Of a stretch of DNA of 27,478 nt, positions 16,612-24,004 are shown in pieces. The stretch is from an uncultured Collinsella sp. Its GTDB lineage: Bacteria > Actinomycetota > Coriobacteriia > Coriobacteriales > Coriobacteriaceae. Positions within the stretch are counted from its first letter, which is position 1; the number at the start of each line of letters is the position of its first letter. The notes below the pieces were generated by a model. That model was not told the origin of the DNA, made no database searches, and saw only the letters and a program-made list of their open reading frames with translations. Position numbers and translations under genes: made by a program. The stretch is from the NCBI GenBank assembly GCA_900543845.1, contig UQTD01000021.1, positions 1 to 27,478 on the forward strand. The letters run 5' to 3'.

Positions 16612-17343
16612 CTAGTGCAGAATCTTGGACAGGAACTCGCGACAGCGCGGGTTCTCGGGGTTATCGAAGAAGTGCTCGGGCGTGCCCTCCTCCAGGATGC
16701 GGCCGTCCTCCATAAAGATGACGCGGTCGGCCACCTGGCGCGCAAAGCCCATCTCGTGCGTCACGCAGATCATGGTGATGTCTTCCTGCGCGAGCTCAAT
16801 CATAACGTCCAGAACCTCCTGGACCATCTCGGGGTCGAGCGCCGAGGTCGGCTCGTCAAACAGAATGATGGGCTGCTTGGTGCACAGGGCGCGGGCGATG
16901 GCGATGCGCTGCTGCTGACCGCCCGAGAGATTCTGCGGATACTCGCCGGCCTTATGCGCCATGCCGACGCGCTTGAGCGCGGCGATGGCGATCTCGGTCG
17001 CCTCCTCCTTGCTCTTCTTTTGCAGCTTGATGGGCGCGAGTGTCAGGTTGCCCAGCACAGTCATGTTGGGATACAGGTTGAACTGCTGAAACACCATGGA
17101 ACTATACTTGCGAGCCATCTCCAGGTGATTCTTTTTGGTGAGCGGCGTGCCGTCGATGACGACCTCGCCCGACGTAGGCTCCTCCAGATAATCGACGCAA
17201 CGGATGAGCGTCGACTTACCAGAACCGGAAGGCCCGATCATTACGAGCTTCTCACCGCGCTTGACGGTGAGATTGATATCTTTGAGCACATGCAGGTCGC
17301 CAAAGTACTTGTTGAGATGCTTGATCTCGATCATGTCTGCCAT
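16612..17343 (-). CDS. Polar amino-acid ABC transporter ATP-binding protein
   Basis: A 243-residue ATPase, first gene of the importer operon. Walker A GPSGSGKST, Q-loop region 'MVFQQFNLYPNMTVLGN', signature LSGGQQQRIAIARAL, Walker B IILFDEPTSALDP and the switch 'VTHEMGFA' are all intact. It is full length for the GlnQ/ArtP/HisP group. The ATG at 17343 has AAGGGA five bases upstream. Confidence 0.95.
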   Translation of the reverse strand: MADMIEIKHLNKYFGDLHVLKDINLTVKRGEKLVMIGPSGSGKSTLIRCVDYLEEPTSGEVVIDGTPLTKKNHLEMARKYSSMVFQQFNLYPNMTVLGNLTLAPIKLQKKSKEEATEIAIAALKRVGMAHKAGEYPQNLSGGQQQRIAIARALCTKQPIILFDEPTSALDPEMVQEVLDVMIELAQEDITMICVTHEMGFARQVADRVIFMEDGRILEEGTPEHFFDNPENPRCREFLSKILH

Positions 17344-17378
17344 GAATGTCCCTTCCCTGCGTTTACACGAGTTGAACT

Positions 17379-17384
17379 ATTGTA
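17379..17384 (-). promoter_or_regulatory. Possible -10 box of the amino-acid importer operon
   Basis: TACAAT on the minus strand lies 35 nt upstream of the ATPase start. A good -35 box is not evident. Confidence 0.35.
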
Positions 17385-17450
17385 CGGAAAGAACCGCGTT
17401 TCCGCAGCCCACACTACATTCCCGTAAAGAACCCGCAACCTTTAACCCAT

Positions 17451-17515
17451 TCATTGGGGACAGACTTAAATGAGTACCCGCTCATTGGGCACTCATTTAA
17501 GTCTGTCCCCAATGA
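17451..17515. repeat. Long palindrome with perfect 25-bp arms
   Basis: Arms 17451-17475 and 17491-17515 are exactly complementary and contain GGGGACAGACTTAAATGAGT; the 15-nt loop repeats the CTCATTGGGC element. It lies between the importer operon promoter region and the terminator of the GatB/YqeY gene. It is far longer than a usual terminator stem and ends without a T-run. Confidence 0.8.
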
Positions 17516-17529
17516 GTACCCAGCCCAGC

Positions 17530-17561
17530 AAAAAGGGGCGCGACCATGACGGCCACGCCCC
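17530..17561 (-). terminator. Terminator of the GatB/YqeY-domain gene
   Basis: GGGGCG/CGCCCC outer stem with a further inner stem, followed on the minus strand by TTTTT. It lies 30 nt after the stop codon. Confidence 0.8.
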
Positions 17562-17590
17562 CTCAACATCAACTATGTACCGCTCGGCCC

Positions 17591-18034
17591 TTAAGCCAGC
17601 TTTGCGCCGACGATCTTTGCTGCGGCCGGCTTATCGAAGTTGCCGCCGGTGGCCTTGCCCAGGGCACCCATGACCTGGCCCATCTGCTTCTTGGACGTGG
17701 CGCCCAGCTCGGCGATAACCTGCTCAATCAAGGCCTCGAGCTCCTCGCCCGAAACCTGCGCGGGCAGCAGGCTCTCCAGGATCTTGACCTGCTCGGTCAG
17801 GTTGTCGGTACGCTCTTGGTCGGTGCCGGCCTTGATGGACATCTCCAGCGTCTCGCTCGTCTGCTTGATCAGACGCTTGATCATGCTGTTGACGTCTTCC
17901 TCGGTCACATCGCGGCGCTCGTTAACCTCGATATTCTTCACCTCGGCCTTAACCTGGCGAATGATGGACAGGCGAACCTTGTCCTTGGCCTTCATGGCCG
18001 CGATCATTTCCTTCTGCAGCTCTTCGTTGGTCAT
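17591..18034 (-). CDS. GatB/YqeY domain-containing protein
   Basis: A 147-residue soluble, helical protein of the YqeY family, which resembles the tRNA-binding tail domain of the amidotransferase GatB. Full length for the family ('KAEVKNIEVNERRDVTEEDV', 'LLPAQVSGEELEALIE', 'GQVMGALGKATGG'). The ATG at 18034 is preferred, with AGAGG eight bases upstream; a TTG two codons earlier is too near that site. The cellular role of YqeY is poorly defined; a link to tRNA or translation is inferred from the domain. Confidence 0.88.
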   Translation of the reverse strand: MTNEELQKEMIAAMKAKDKVRLSIIRQVKAEVKNIEVNERRDVTEEDVNSMIKRLIKQTSETLEMSIKAGTDQERTDNLTEQVKILESLLPAQVSGEELEALIEQVIAELGATSKKQMGQVMGALGKATGGNFDKPAAAKIVGAKLA

Positions 18035-18088
18035 CTGCAAATCCTCTCTAATAGCGTGGGCGGCACTCGCGCGAGCACCGCCCCATGA

Positions 18089-19309
18089 TTACTCAGTCGT
18101 CGACGAATCGTCGGTCGAACTCTTGGTGACGCCCTTCAGACTCACGTTATAGGGTACGTCCTTGGGCATGGGGTTGACGGTGATGTCGGCATCCTTCTTG
18201 TACTGCTCCAGCCACTCGCTGTACGCGGTGCTGGCCGCTTGCGTCTTCACCACGTTGGAGACGTACTTTTTGATGTCCTTGGGCACCTGGTTGATGTCAT
18301 CAACCTGATTATCGACATGGAAGTAGTCGGTGCACTTGATGATGTGGTAGCCATAGGTCGACTCGACGACTTCGCTCACGTCGCCCTTGTTGAGTCCCTC
18401 GAGCGCCGTCTGGTAGCTGTCGACGAAAGTGGTGAGCTTATCCCAGCCCACATCGCCCTTCTTCTCCTTGGAACCGGTGTCCTCGGAGTACTGCTCAACG
18501 GCGTCCTCAAAGCTCAGCTCACCGGAGTTGATCTTGTCCAGACACTCCTGCGCCTTGGCCTTGGCGGCAGCCTTGTCCTCGTCGGAAGCGTCGGAATCAA
18601 CCTTGATCAGGATGTTCGACGAGCGGCGGGCGTCGTTGTAGCTGGACAGGTTTTCGTTGATGTAGTCGACAATCTCGCTGTCCTTGGGCTTGCTCGTGGG
18701 CGCGACGGCATCCTTGAGTTTCTGCTGCGCCAGGCTCTCCTTGAGCGAGTCCTTGTAGGTGTCCTCGGTATAGCCGTAGGTCTTGAGGGTCTTCTTAAAG
18801 GCCTTGGCACCGCCCGCGCTCTTGCACGCGTCCTTCCAAGCCTTCTCGACCTCCTCGTCCGACACCGTCACGCCGTTTTCCTTCTGTGCCTGTTGAAGCA
18901 GAATCTGCTGCGTGTAGGAGTCGATGAGTTGCTTGCGGTACTTCTTGGGCGTGAGGTCGTTGTCGACCAGATACTGCGCCCAGTCCTTGTCCTTGGTGTA
19001 GCCGTAGGACGTGCGCATGCTCATGATCTGCTTGGTCACGGTGTCCTCGGTGAGGTTGGTGCCGTTGATAGTAGCAGCAACACCGCCGGTCAGCTTGTAG
19101 CCCGAGGTGTCCTCGGCCTGCGACATAAGGCCGGAGCACGCCATCGCCGAGACGGAAAGCAGCATCGCCAGCACGCCGATGACCACCAGGACGATCTTGA
19201 CGGTCTTAGACACGTACGTCTTGCGCTGCTTCTTGCGAGAGCTGGAGGCAGCGCGGACCTGCTGCTCGGGCGTCGGCGCGGCCTCGGAATTCTTTTTCTT
19301 ATTTGCCAT
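18089..19309 (-). CDS. Membrane-anchored parvulin-type peptidyl-prolyl isomerase (PrsA/SurA-like)
   Basis: A 406-residue foldase acting outside the membrane. The ATG at 19309 has GAAAGG six bases upstream; a longer reading frame start upstream lacks support. A Lys/Arg-rich cytoplasmic segment precedes one membrane helix (about 36-57), with Cys58 in a weak lipobox. A SurA-N-like helical chaperone region (about 80-200) leads to a rotamase domain (about 228-327: 'ARRSSNILIKVDS', 'FEDAVEQYSED', 'KKGDVGW', 'VVESTYGYHIIKC'). A polar, Ser/Thr-rich tail ends the protein. It may help fold the many exported surface proteins of this organism; that link is inference. Confidence 0.88.
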   Translation of the reverse strand: MANKKKNSEAAPTPEQQVRAASSSRKKQRKTYVSKTVKIVLVVIGVLAMLLSVSAMACSGLMSQAEDTSGYKLTGGVAATINGTNLTEDTVTKQIMSMRTSYGYTKDKDWAQYLVDNDLTPKKYRKQLIDSYTQQILLQQAQKENGVTVSDEEVEKAWKDACKSAGGAKAFKKTLKTYGYTEDTYKDSLKESLAQQKLKDAVAPTSKPKDSEIVDYINENLSSYNDARRSSNILIKVDSDASDEDKAAAKAKAQECLDKINSGELSFEDAVEQYSEDTGSKEKKGDVGWDKLTTFVDSYQTALEGLNKGDVSEVVESTYGYHIIKCTDYFHVDNQVDDINQVPKDIKKYVSNVVKTQAASTAYSEWLEQYKKDADITVNPMPKDVPYNVSLKGVTKSSTDDSSTTE

Positions 19310-19383
19310 AGTTGGCCTTTCGCATAACGAATCGAACAAACGCCATTGTGTCACAACGCAGCCCCCGCGGCACGCTTGGTGCA

Positions 19384-19469
19384 TTGGGGACAGGTTAATC
19401 TGCACCATTTTGGTGCAAAGGGGACAGCTCTGGCAGCCGGCAGTTAGGGACAGTCCCCAAGTGCCGACT
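19384..19469. repeat. Cluster of GGGACAG-bearing hairpins
   Basis: Three elements lie between the PTS gene and the foldase gene: GGGGACAGG at 19386, a TGCACCA/TGGTGCA hairpin (19401-19417) followed by GGGGACAG, and a CGGCA/TGCCG stem enclosing GGGACAGTCCCC (about 19438-19465). The last lies downstream of the PTS stop and may help end its transcript. Confidence 0.6.
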
Positions 19470-19479
19470 TAGCCCCACC

Positions 19480-19944
19480 TTAGAAGTGACGGCGGATGGC
19501 GTCGACCATGCCCTGGGACGTGGTCTGGCCGAGCACGTCGGCTGCGGCATCGGCATCCATAAAGATGTTCATGAGCGCCTGTAGGGCCTCGACCTGGCCG
19601 CCTGGCTCGGCGATGCCCAGATTGATGACGATCTGCGCCGGCACCGGAGCGCCCATGCCAGCCATAGCGTTAAATGTCACAGGCGCGGCGGGCTTCACCA
19701 CCGCGATATAGGGCTTGGCCACAAACCCCGGATCGGTATGCGGAATGGCAATGTTTGCCGCCGGCATGGCAAGACCCGTGGGATAGGCATCCTCGCGCAT
19801 GCGAACGGCGTCGAGCCAACCGTCGGCAATGTAGCCACGTGGTGCAAGCTCGCCCTCAAGCCGCGCAAACACCTCATCCGGCGTTGCACACTCCCAATCA
19901 AAAAACACCAGCTCAGGCGTAAACAGCGCTTCGTTATCCGCCAT
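19480..19944 (-). CDS. PTS sugar transporter subunit IIA, solitary
   Basis: A 154-residue EIIA of the fructose/mannitol-galactitol (GatA-like) type. The phosphorylatable histidine is His69 in 'NIAIPHTDP'. The ATG at 19944 follows AGAGGTG. No EIIB or EIIC gene is nearby, so its permease is either elsewhere or it acts as a regulator. A 20-bp-arm hairpin lies 18 nt upstream of its start. Confidence 0.85.
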   Translation of the reverse strand: MADNEALFTPELVFFDWECATPDEVFARLEGELAPRGYIADGWLDAVRMREDAYPTGLAMPAANIAIPHTDPGFVAKPYIAVVKPAAPVTFNAMAGMGAPVPAQIVINLGIAEPGGQVEALQALMNIFMDADAAADVLGQTTSQGMVDAIRRHF

Positions 19945-19962
19945 GCGCTCACCTCTCTCACC

Positions 19963-20018
19963 TAGCCACCTGCGACGTTCTTGAATGACTAGTCGTTAAA
20001 GAACGTCGCAGGTGGCTA
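19963..20018. repeat. Palindrome with perfect 20-bp arms upstream of the PTS gene
   Basis: TAGCCACCTGCGACGTTCTT (19963-19982) pairs with 19999-20018 around a 16-nt loop that holds GACTAGTC. It lies between the purN terminator and the PTS start. It could be a repeat element, a terminator or a leader structure. Confidence 0.75.
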
Positions 20019-20021
20019 CCC

Positions 20022-20064
20022 AAAACAAAAGGTGGCCACGCGCGTCTTGGCGCCAATGACCACC
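20022..20064 (-). terminator. Terminator of the purF-purM-purN group
   Basis: A GGTGG/CCACC-based stem lies 32 nt after the purN stop and is followed on the minus strand by TTTTGTTTT. Confidence 0.7.
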
Positions 20065-20096
20065 CTGACTACTCGGCTAAATTGTACTGTGCGCCG

Positions 20097-20798
20097 CTAG
20101 CCGCGAGGCGCGTCAATTGCGACCTTGCCGCTCTCCAGCACGTGAACGCGGCCGTCGGCGAGCATCTGCACGACCTCGGGATACAGCACATGCTCAATCG
20201 CATGGATGTGCTCCTCGAGCGTGTCGACGTCCCAGCCCTCCTCAACAGCCAGCGCACGCTGGGCGATGATGGGGCCGTTGTCGTAGATCTCGTTGGCAAA
20301 GTGCACGGTCACGCCGGTCACCTTGACGCCGCGGGCAAACGCATCGTCAATCGCATGGGCACCGGTAAAGCTCGGCAGCAGCGCCGGATGCAGGTTGACC
20401 ACGCGGTTGGGGAACGCCGCCAGCAGCGGCGTGTGCACCATGCGCATGTAACCGGCCATGGCCACATACTCGCAGCCGCGCTCGAGCAGCTCATGCGCGA
20501 TGATCTCGTCAGCCGCGATGGGGTCGGCATAGACATCTTTGGACAGCGTGAGTGTCTGGATGCCCGCACGCTCGGCACGCTGCAAGCCCTTGGCCGAAGG
20601 ACGGCTCGACACCACAAGCTCAATCGAGGCGTTGAGCTTGCCGGCGGCGATCAGGTCGATCAGCGCCTGCAGGTTGGTACCCGAACCGCTGATAAGCACG
20701 CCAATCTTAAGCGGCTCGGCCGTATCGGTGCCGGTCGGACGGGTGTAGGGCACAAAGCCCAGGCCCTCGGCAGCAGCCATCTGACCGTTAGCGCTCAT
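20097..20798 (-). CDS. purN: Phosphoribosylglycinamide formyltransferase
   Basis: A 233-residue enzyme that transfers a formyl group from 10-formyl-THF to GAR in purine synthesis. The phosphate-binding GVLISGSGTNL motif starts near residue 33. Asn135, His137 ('NLHPALLP') and Asp173 ('YDNGPII') match the catalytic triad of the family. There is a 29-residue N-terminal extension relative to the E. coli enzyme. The ATG at 20798 overlaps the purM end by 11 nt without a clear ribosome site, suggesting coupled translation. Confidence 0.95.
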   Translation of the reverse strand: MSANGQMAAAEGLGFVPYTRPTGTDTAEPLKIGVLISGSGTNLQALIDLIAAGKLNASIELVVSSRPSAKGLQRAERAGIQTLTLSKDVYADPIAADEIIAHELLERGCEYVAMAGYMRMVHTPLLAAFPNRVVNLHPALLPSFTGAHAIDDAFARGVKVTGVTVHFANEIYDNGPIIAQRALAVEEGWDVDTLEEHIHAIEHVLYPEVVQMLADGRVHVLESGKVAIDAPRG

Positions 20799-21891
20799 CG
20801 GAGTACACGACCTTACCGGAACCCTCGACGCACTCGCCCACGCGGAACGGCTTCTCGCCCAGCGCGACCAGAGCCTCGGTCACGGCAGCCTCGTCCTCGG
20901 GGGCGACGATCAGGCACAGGCCGACGCCCATGTTGAAGGTCTTGCATGCCTCGTTGGGCGCGAGCTCGGCCTGACGCGACACGTAGGTGATGACGGGCGG
21001 AACATCCCAGCCCATCTCGGCGCCGTTGCGGGTGACCACGGCATCGACGTCGTCGGCGAGCGCGCGGTTGAGGTTCTCGGTAATACCGCCGCCGGTGATA
21101 TGGGCGATGGCATGAACGTTGGCGCCACCGTGGAGCAGCTCCAGAATCGGCTTCACATAAATGCGCGTGGGAGCCAGCAGGGCGTCGGCCAGCGAAGCAC
21201 CGCCGAGCTCCTCGAGCGGACGGCTTAGCTCCTCGGCCTTAGCGGCAGCCTCGGGCGTACCCGGCTTGATGCCATCGACACCGATAACCTTGCGCACGAG
21301 CGAGTATCCGTTGGAGTGTACACCGGTGGAGGGCAGGCCCAGGATCACATCGCCGGGGCGAACGTTCGCGGGGTCGAGCATCTTGGGACGATCGACAACA
21401 CCCACGGTAAAGCCGGCGAGGTCGTAATCGGCGGGGGCCATGACGCCCGGGTGCTCGGCCATCTCGCCGCCCACGAGCGCGCAACCCGCGAGCTTGCAGC
21501 CGTCGGCCACGCCCTTGATGATCTTTGCCATGTGCTCGGCCTCAATGTGACCGATGGCAACGTAATCCAGGAAGAACAGCGGCTCGGCGCCCGAAGCCAA
21601 AATGTCATTGACGCACATGGCGACCAGGTCCTGGCCCACCGTCTCGTGACGGTCCATGATCTGGGCGAGCACGAGCTTGGTGCCCACGCCGTCGGTGCCG
21701 CTGATCAAGATCGGGTCTTCCATATCCTTAAGCGCGGCGGCCGAGAACAGGCCACCAAAGCCACCGATGCCGCCGATAACCTCGGGGCGGTTGGTGTCCT
21801 TGACCATCTGCTTAATAGCGTCGACGGCGCGGCCGCCCTCGGCGGTATCGACGCCGGCGTCCTCGTACGTCACATGCTTGCTGTCGCTCAT
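20788..21891 (-). CDS. purM: Phosphoribosylformylglycinamidine cyclo-ligase
   Basis: A 367-residue AIR synthetase, the ATP-dependent ring closure that forms aminoimidazole ribonucleotide. Full length, with 'YEDAGVD', 'GTDGVGTKLVLA', 'VNDILASGAEPLFFLDY', 'GGEMAEHPGV' and 'HITGGGITEN' signatures. The ATG at 21891 has GAGGAAGG five bases upstream. It lies between purF and purN in the order purF, purM, purN. Confidence 0.97.
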   Translation of the reverse strand: MSDSKHVTYEDAGVDTAEGGRAVDAIKQMVKDTNRPEVIGGIGGFGGLFSAAALKDMEDPILISGTDGVGTKLVLAQIMDRHETVGQDLVAMCVNDILASGAEPLFFLDYVAIGHIEAEHMAKIIKGVADGCKLAGCALVGGEMAEHPGVMAPADYDLAGFTVGVVDRPKMLDPANVRPGDVILGLPSTGVHSNGYSLVRKVIGVDGIKPGTPEAAAKAEELSRPLEELGGASLADALLAPTRIYVKPILELLHGGANVHAIAHITGGGITENLNRALADDVDAVVTRNGAEMGWDVPPVITYVSRQAELAPNEACKTFNMGVGLCLIVAPEDEAAVTEALVALGEKPFRVGECVEGSGKVVYSDER

Positions 21892-21911
21892 CTGAGCCTT
21901 CCTCTCCCACT

Positions 21912-21940
21912 ACCGTGGCGCCGCGCGGGCGCCAAACGGT
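21912..21940 (-). other. GC-rich hairpin in the purM leader
   Basis: ACCGT-GGCGCC and GGCGCC-AA-ACGGT pair around GCGCG, 20 nt upstream of the purM start. No T-run follows in either direction. It may affect purM expression or mRNA stability. Confidence 0.45.
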
Positions 21941-22024
21941 GCTCATAGTTGCGTTCATTTCGGCGCGCGCCATAACAGAACGCGCCGTCATATCAACAAA
22001 ACAGCAGGTAAAACCTACCAAAAT

Positions 22025-22049
22025 AAACCTGTCCCCACATGGCAGGTTT
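22025..22049 (-). terminator. Weak hairpin after purF
   Basis: AAACCTG and CAGGTTT arms with a loop containing TCCCC overlap the purF stop and are followed by TATTTTGG on the minus strand. It shares the CCTGTCCCC core of the repeat families. Since purM follows on the same strand, it may only attenuate. Confidence 0.45.
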
Positions 22050-23719
22050 TAGGCCTCGCCGTGCTCCTCTTCCCAGCTGCGGTCGTCGTATTTCTCGACC
22101 ACGGCGTCGTCGTCAAAGTGCAGCGGCTTGTCCAGGTTGCGGGGCTTAAAGCCCTCCATAAACTTGTCGCGGCCAAAGCTCTCGGGAATCGCCACGGGGT
22201 AACGTCCGGTAAAGCACGCATCGCAGTAACCGCCCTTGGGCATGACCTTCAGCAGGCCCTCGACCGAAAGGAAGGCCAGCGAATCGGCGCCGATATACTC
22301 GCAAATCTCGTCGACCGTCTTGTTGGCGCTGATAAGCTGCGACTGCACGTCGGTATCGATACCGTAGAAGCACGGCCAGATGACCTCGGGCGAGTTGATG
22401 CGAATGTGAATCTCCTTGGCACCGGCGTTGCGCAGCATCTTGACAAGCTGCACCATGGTGGTGCCGCGGACGATGGAGTCGTCGATGACGACTAGGCGCT
22501 TGCCTTCGATGTTGTCGCGCAGCGGGTTGAGCTTCATACGCACGCCCATGGCACGCAGCTCCTGCGTAGGCTCGATAAACGTACGGCCCACATAGCGATT
22601 CTTGATGAGGCCCTCGCCAAAGGGAATGCCGCTCTCGTGCGAATAGCCCTCCGCGGGCGGCAGGCCGGAGTCGGGCACGCCGATGACCAGGTCGGCCTCG
22701 ACGGGCTCCTCATGTGCCAGCTGACGACCCATGTCATAGCGGCAGGCGTAGACGCTCTTGCCGTTCATGATGGAGTCGGGGCGAGCGAAGTAGACCTGCT
22801 CAAAGATGCAGTTAGCAGGCTCCTCGGCGGCAGGCACGCCCTGCTCGGACACAAGGCCCTCGGCGCTGATGCGCAAAATCTCACCGGGACGGACATCGCG
22901 GACGTACTCGGCGCCCACAATGTCGAGCGCACAAGTTTCGGAGGCGACGACCCAGCCGCCGGCACGGGTGACATGGGTGGTAGCGTCGACCGTCGCGGCG
23001 CCGTCCTGCGACGGCAGCTGCGAAACGGATGCGGCATCAGCCTGGTCCAGGCCCTCGTCCACCAGCTTGCCCAGCACGAGCGGGCGAATGCCGTGCGGAT
23101 CGCGGAATGCGTAGAGCGCCTGCTCGTTGATGAGCGTCATGGCGTAGCCGCCGCGAACGAGCTCCATGGTCTTGCGAATGCCCTCGCGCAGATGGCCTGT
23201 ACGCTGGGTAAAGTAGCCGATGAGTTTGGTCGCGACCTCGGAATCCGAGTTGGAGAGGAATGGCACGCCCAGCTCGATCAGCTGGCGGCGCAGCTCGTCG
23301 GTATTGACGAGGGTGCCGTTGTGCGCGAGCGCGATAATGACGCTATTGATAGTAGAGAGGTGCGGCTGAGAGGCTTCCCAGCTCTTGGCGCCGGCGGTGC
23401 CGTAGCGCACATGGCCCACGGCCAGCTGACCGGAGAGCGTCGACAAGTCGGCATTGGAGAACACACGGTCGAGCAGGCCCAGGTCCTTGCGGACCATAAC
23501 TGTGCCGCCGTCACCCACGGCGATTCCCGCCGATTCCTGGCCGCGGTGCTGCAGTGCACGCAGGCCAAAGTACGTCAGTCGAGCCACATCGCGATCGGGC
23601 GCCCAGACACCAAAAACGCCGCATTCCTCATGCAGCTGGTCGGAGTCCGGATCATACGTCGACATGGCGTTCACCTGTCCCGCGGCGCGCTCGGCCGCGC
23701 GGATGGTTTCTTGAGACAT
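22049..23719 (-). CDS. purF: Amidophosphoribosyltransferase
   Basis: A 556-residue enzyme of the first step of purine synthesis, making phosphoribosylamine from PRPP and glutamine. The glutaminase nucleophile is Cys33 in 'EECGVFG'; the preceding 32 residues are the usual propeptide, so maturation is expected. The PRPP loop is 'LVVIDDSIVRGTT' (about 413). Four cysteines match the [4Fe-4S] ligands of the Bacillus-type enzyme: one in 'NCIFEQVYFARPDS', one in 'IWPCFYGID', and two in 'YCDACFTGRYP'. The ATG at 23719 has AGGGG five bases upstream. Confidence 0.97.
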   Translation of the reverse strand: MSQETIRAAERAAGQVNAMSTYDPDSDQLHEECGVFGVWAPDRDVARLTYFGLRALQHRGQESAGIAVGDGGTVMVRKDLGLLDRVFSNADLSTLSGQLAVGHVRYGTAGAKSWEASQPHLSTINSVIIALAHNGTLVNTDELRRQLIELGVPFLSNSDSEVATKLIGYFTQRTGHLREGIRKTMELVRGGYAMTLINEQALYAFRDPHGIRPLVLGKLVDEGLDQADAASVSQLPSQDGAATVDATTHVTRAGGWVVASETCALDIVGAEYVRDVRPGEILRISAEGLVSEQGVPAAEEPANCIFEQVYFARPDSIMNGKSVYACRYDMGRQLAHEEPVEADLVIGVPDSGLPPAEGYSHESGIPFGEGLIKNRYVGRTFIEPTQELRAMGVRMKLNPLRDNIEGKRLVVIDDSIVRGTTMVQLVKMLRNAGAKEIHIRINSPEVIWPCFYGIDTDVQSQLISANKTVDEICEYIGADSLAFLSVEGLLKVMPKGGYCDACFTGRYPVAIPESFGRDKFMEGFKPRNLDKPLHFDDDAVVEKYDDRSWEEEHGEA

Positions 23720-23760
23720 GGCATCCCCTCAGAGCCTCGTATTTTGGCGTTACCCGCCTT

Positions 23761-23766
23761 ATTATA
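23761..23766 (-). promoter_or_regulatory. -10 box of purF
   Basis: A perfect TATAAT on the minus strand lies 41 nt upstream of the purF start. No clear -35 box or purine riboswitch was seen in the 285-nt divergent region. Confidence 0.5.
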
Positions 23767-24004
23767 CGCACGGCGCGACACGCTCCCCAGCGCATGAGCA
23801 GCGCTTTTTAAAAGCCCACCGAGCTAATAATCCGTTTTGCGGCCAAACATTTTATCGGTCTGTCCAGTGCAAGCGCCCACGCCCCCAGATGGCCGCCGCG
23901 TCCACCGTTGGGGATTACAAAGTTGCAATTGGGACGTTCGTCCTGTCTTTTGGCAGGTCGGCGGCGTATCCTAGTAACCTAGGACAAAGCGAGAAAGGTT
24001 CTGT

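Noticed and set aside
17379..17384. T-box or amino-acid riboswitch for the importer operon
   Set aside because: The leader from the possible -10 box to the start codon is only about 35 nt, too short for such elements.
22637..23797. A plus-strand open frame of 386 codons
   Set aside because: Antisense to purF; composition is typical of a shadow frame and no ribosome site or family pattern is seen.
23720..24004. Purine riboswitch in the divergent region before purF
   Set aside because: I could not find the conserved three-way-junction sequences; only a -10 box and small hairpins are seen.
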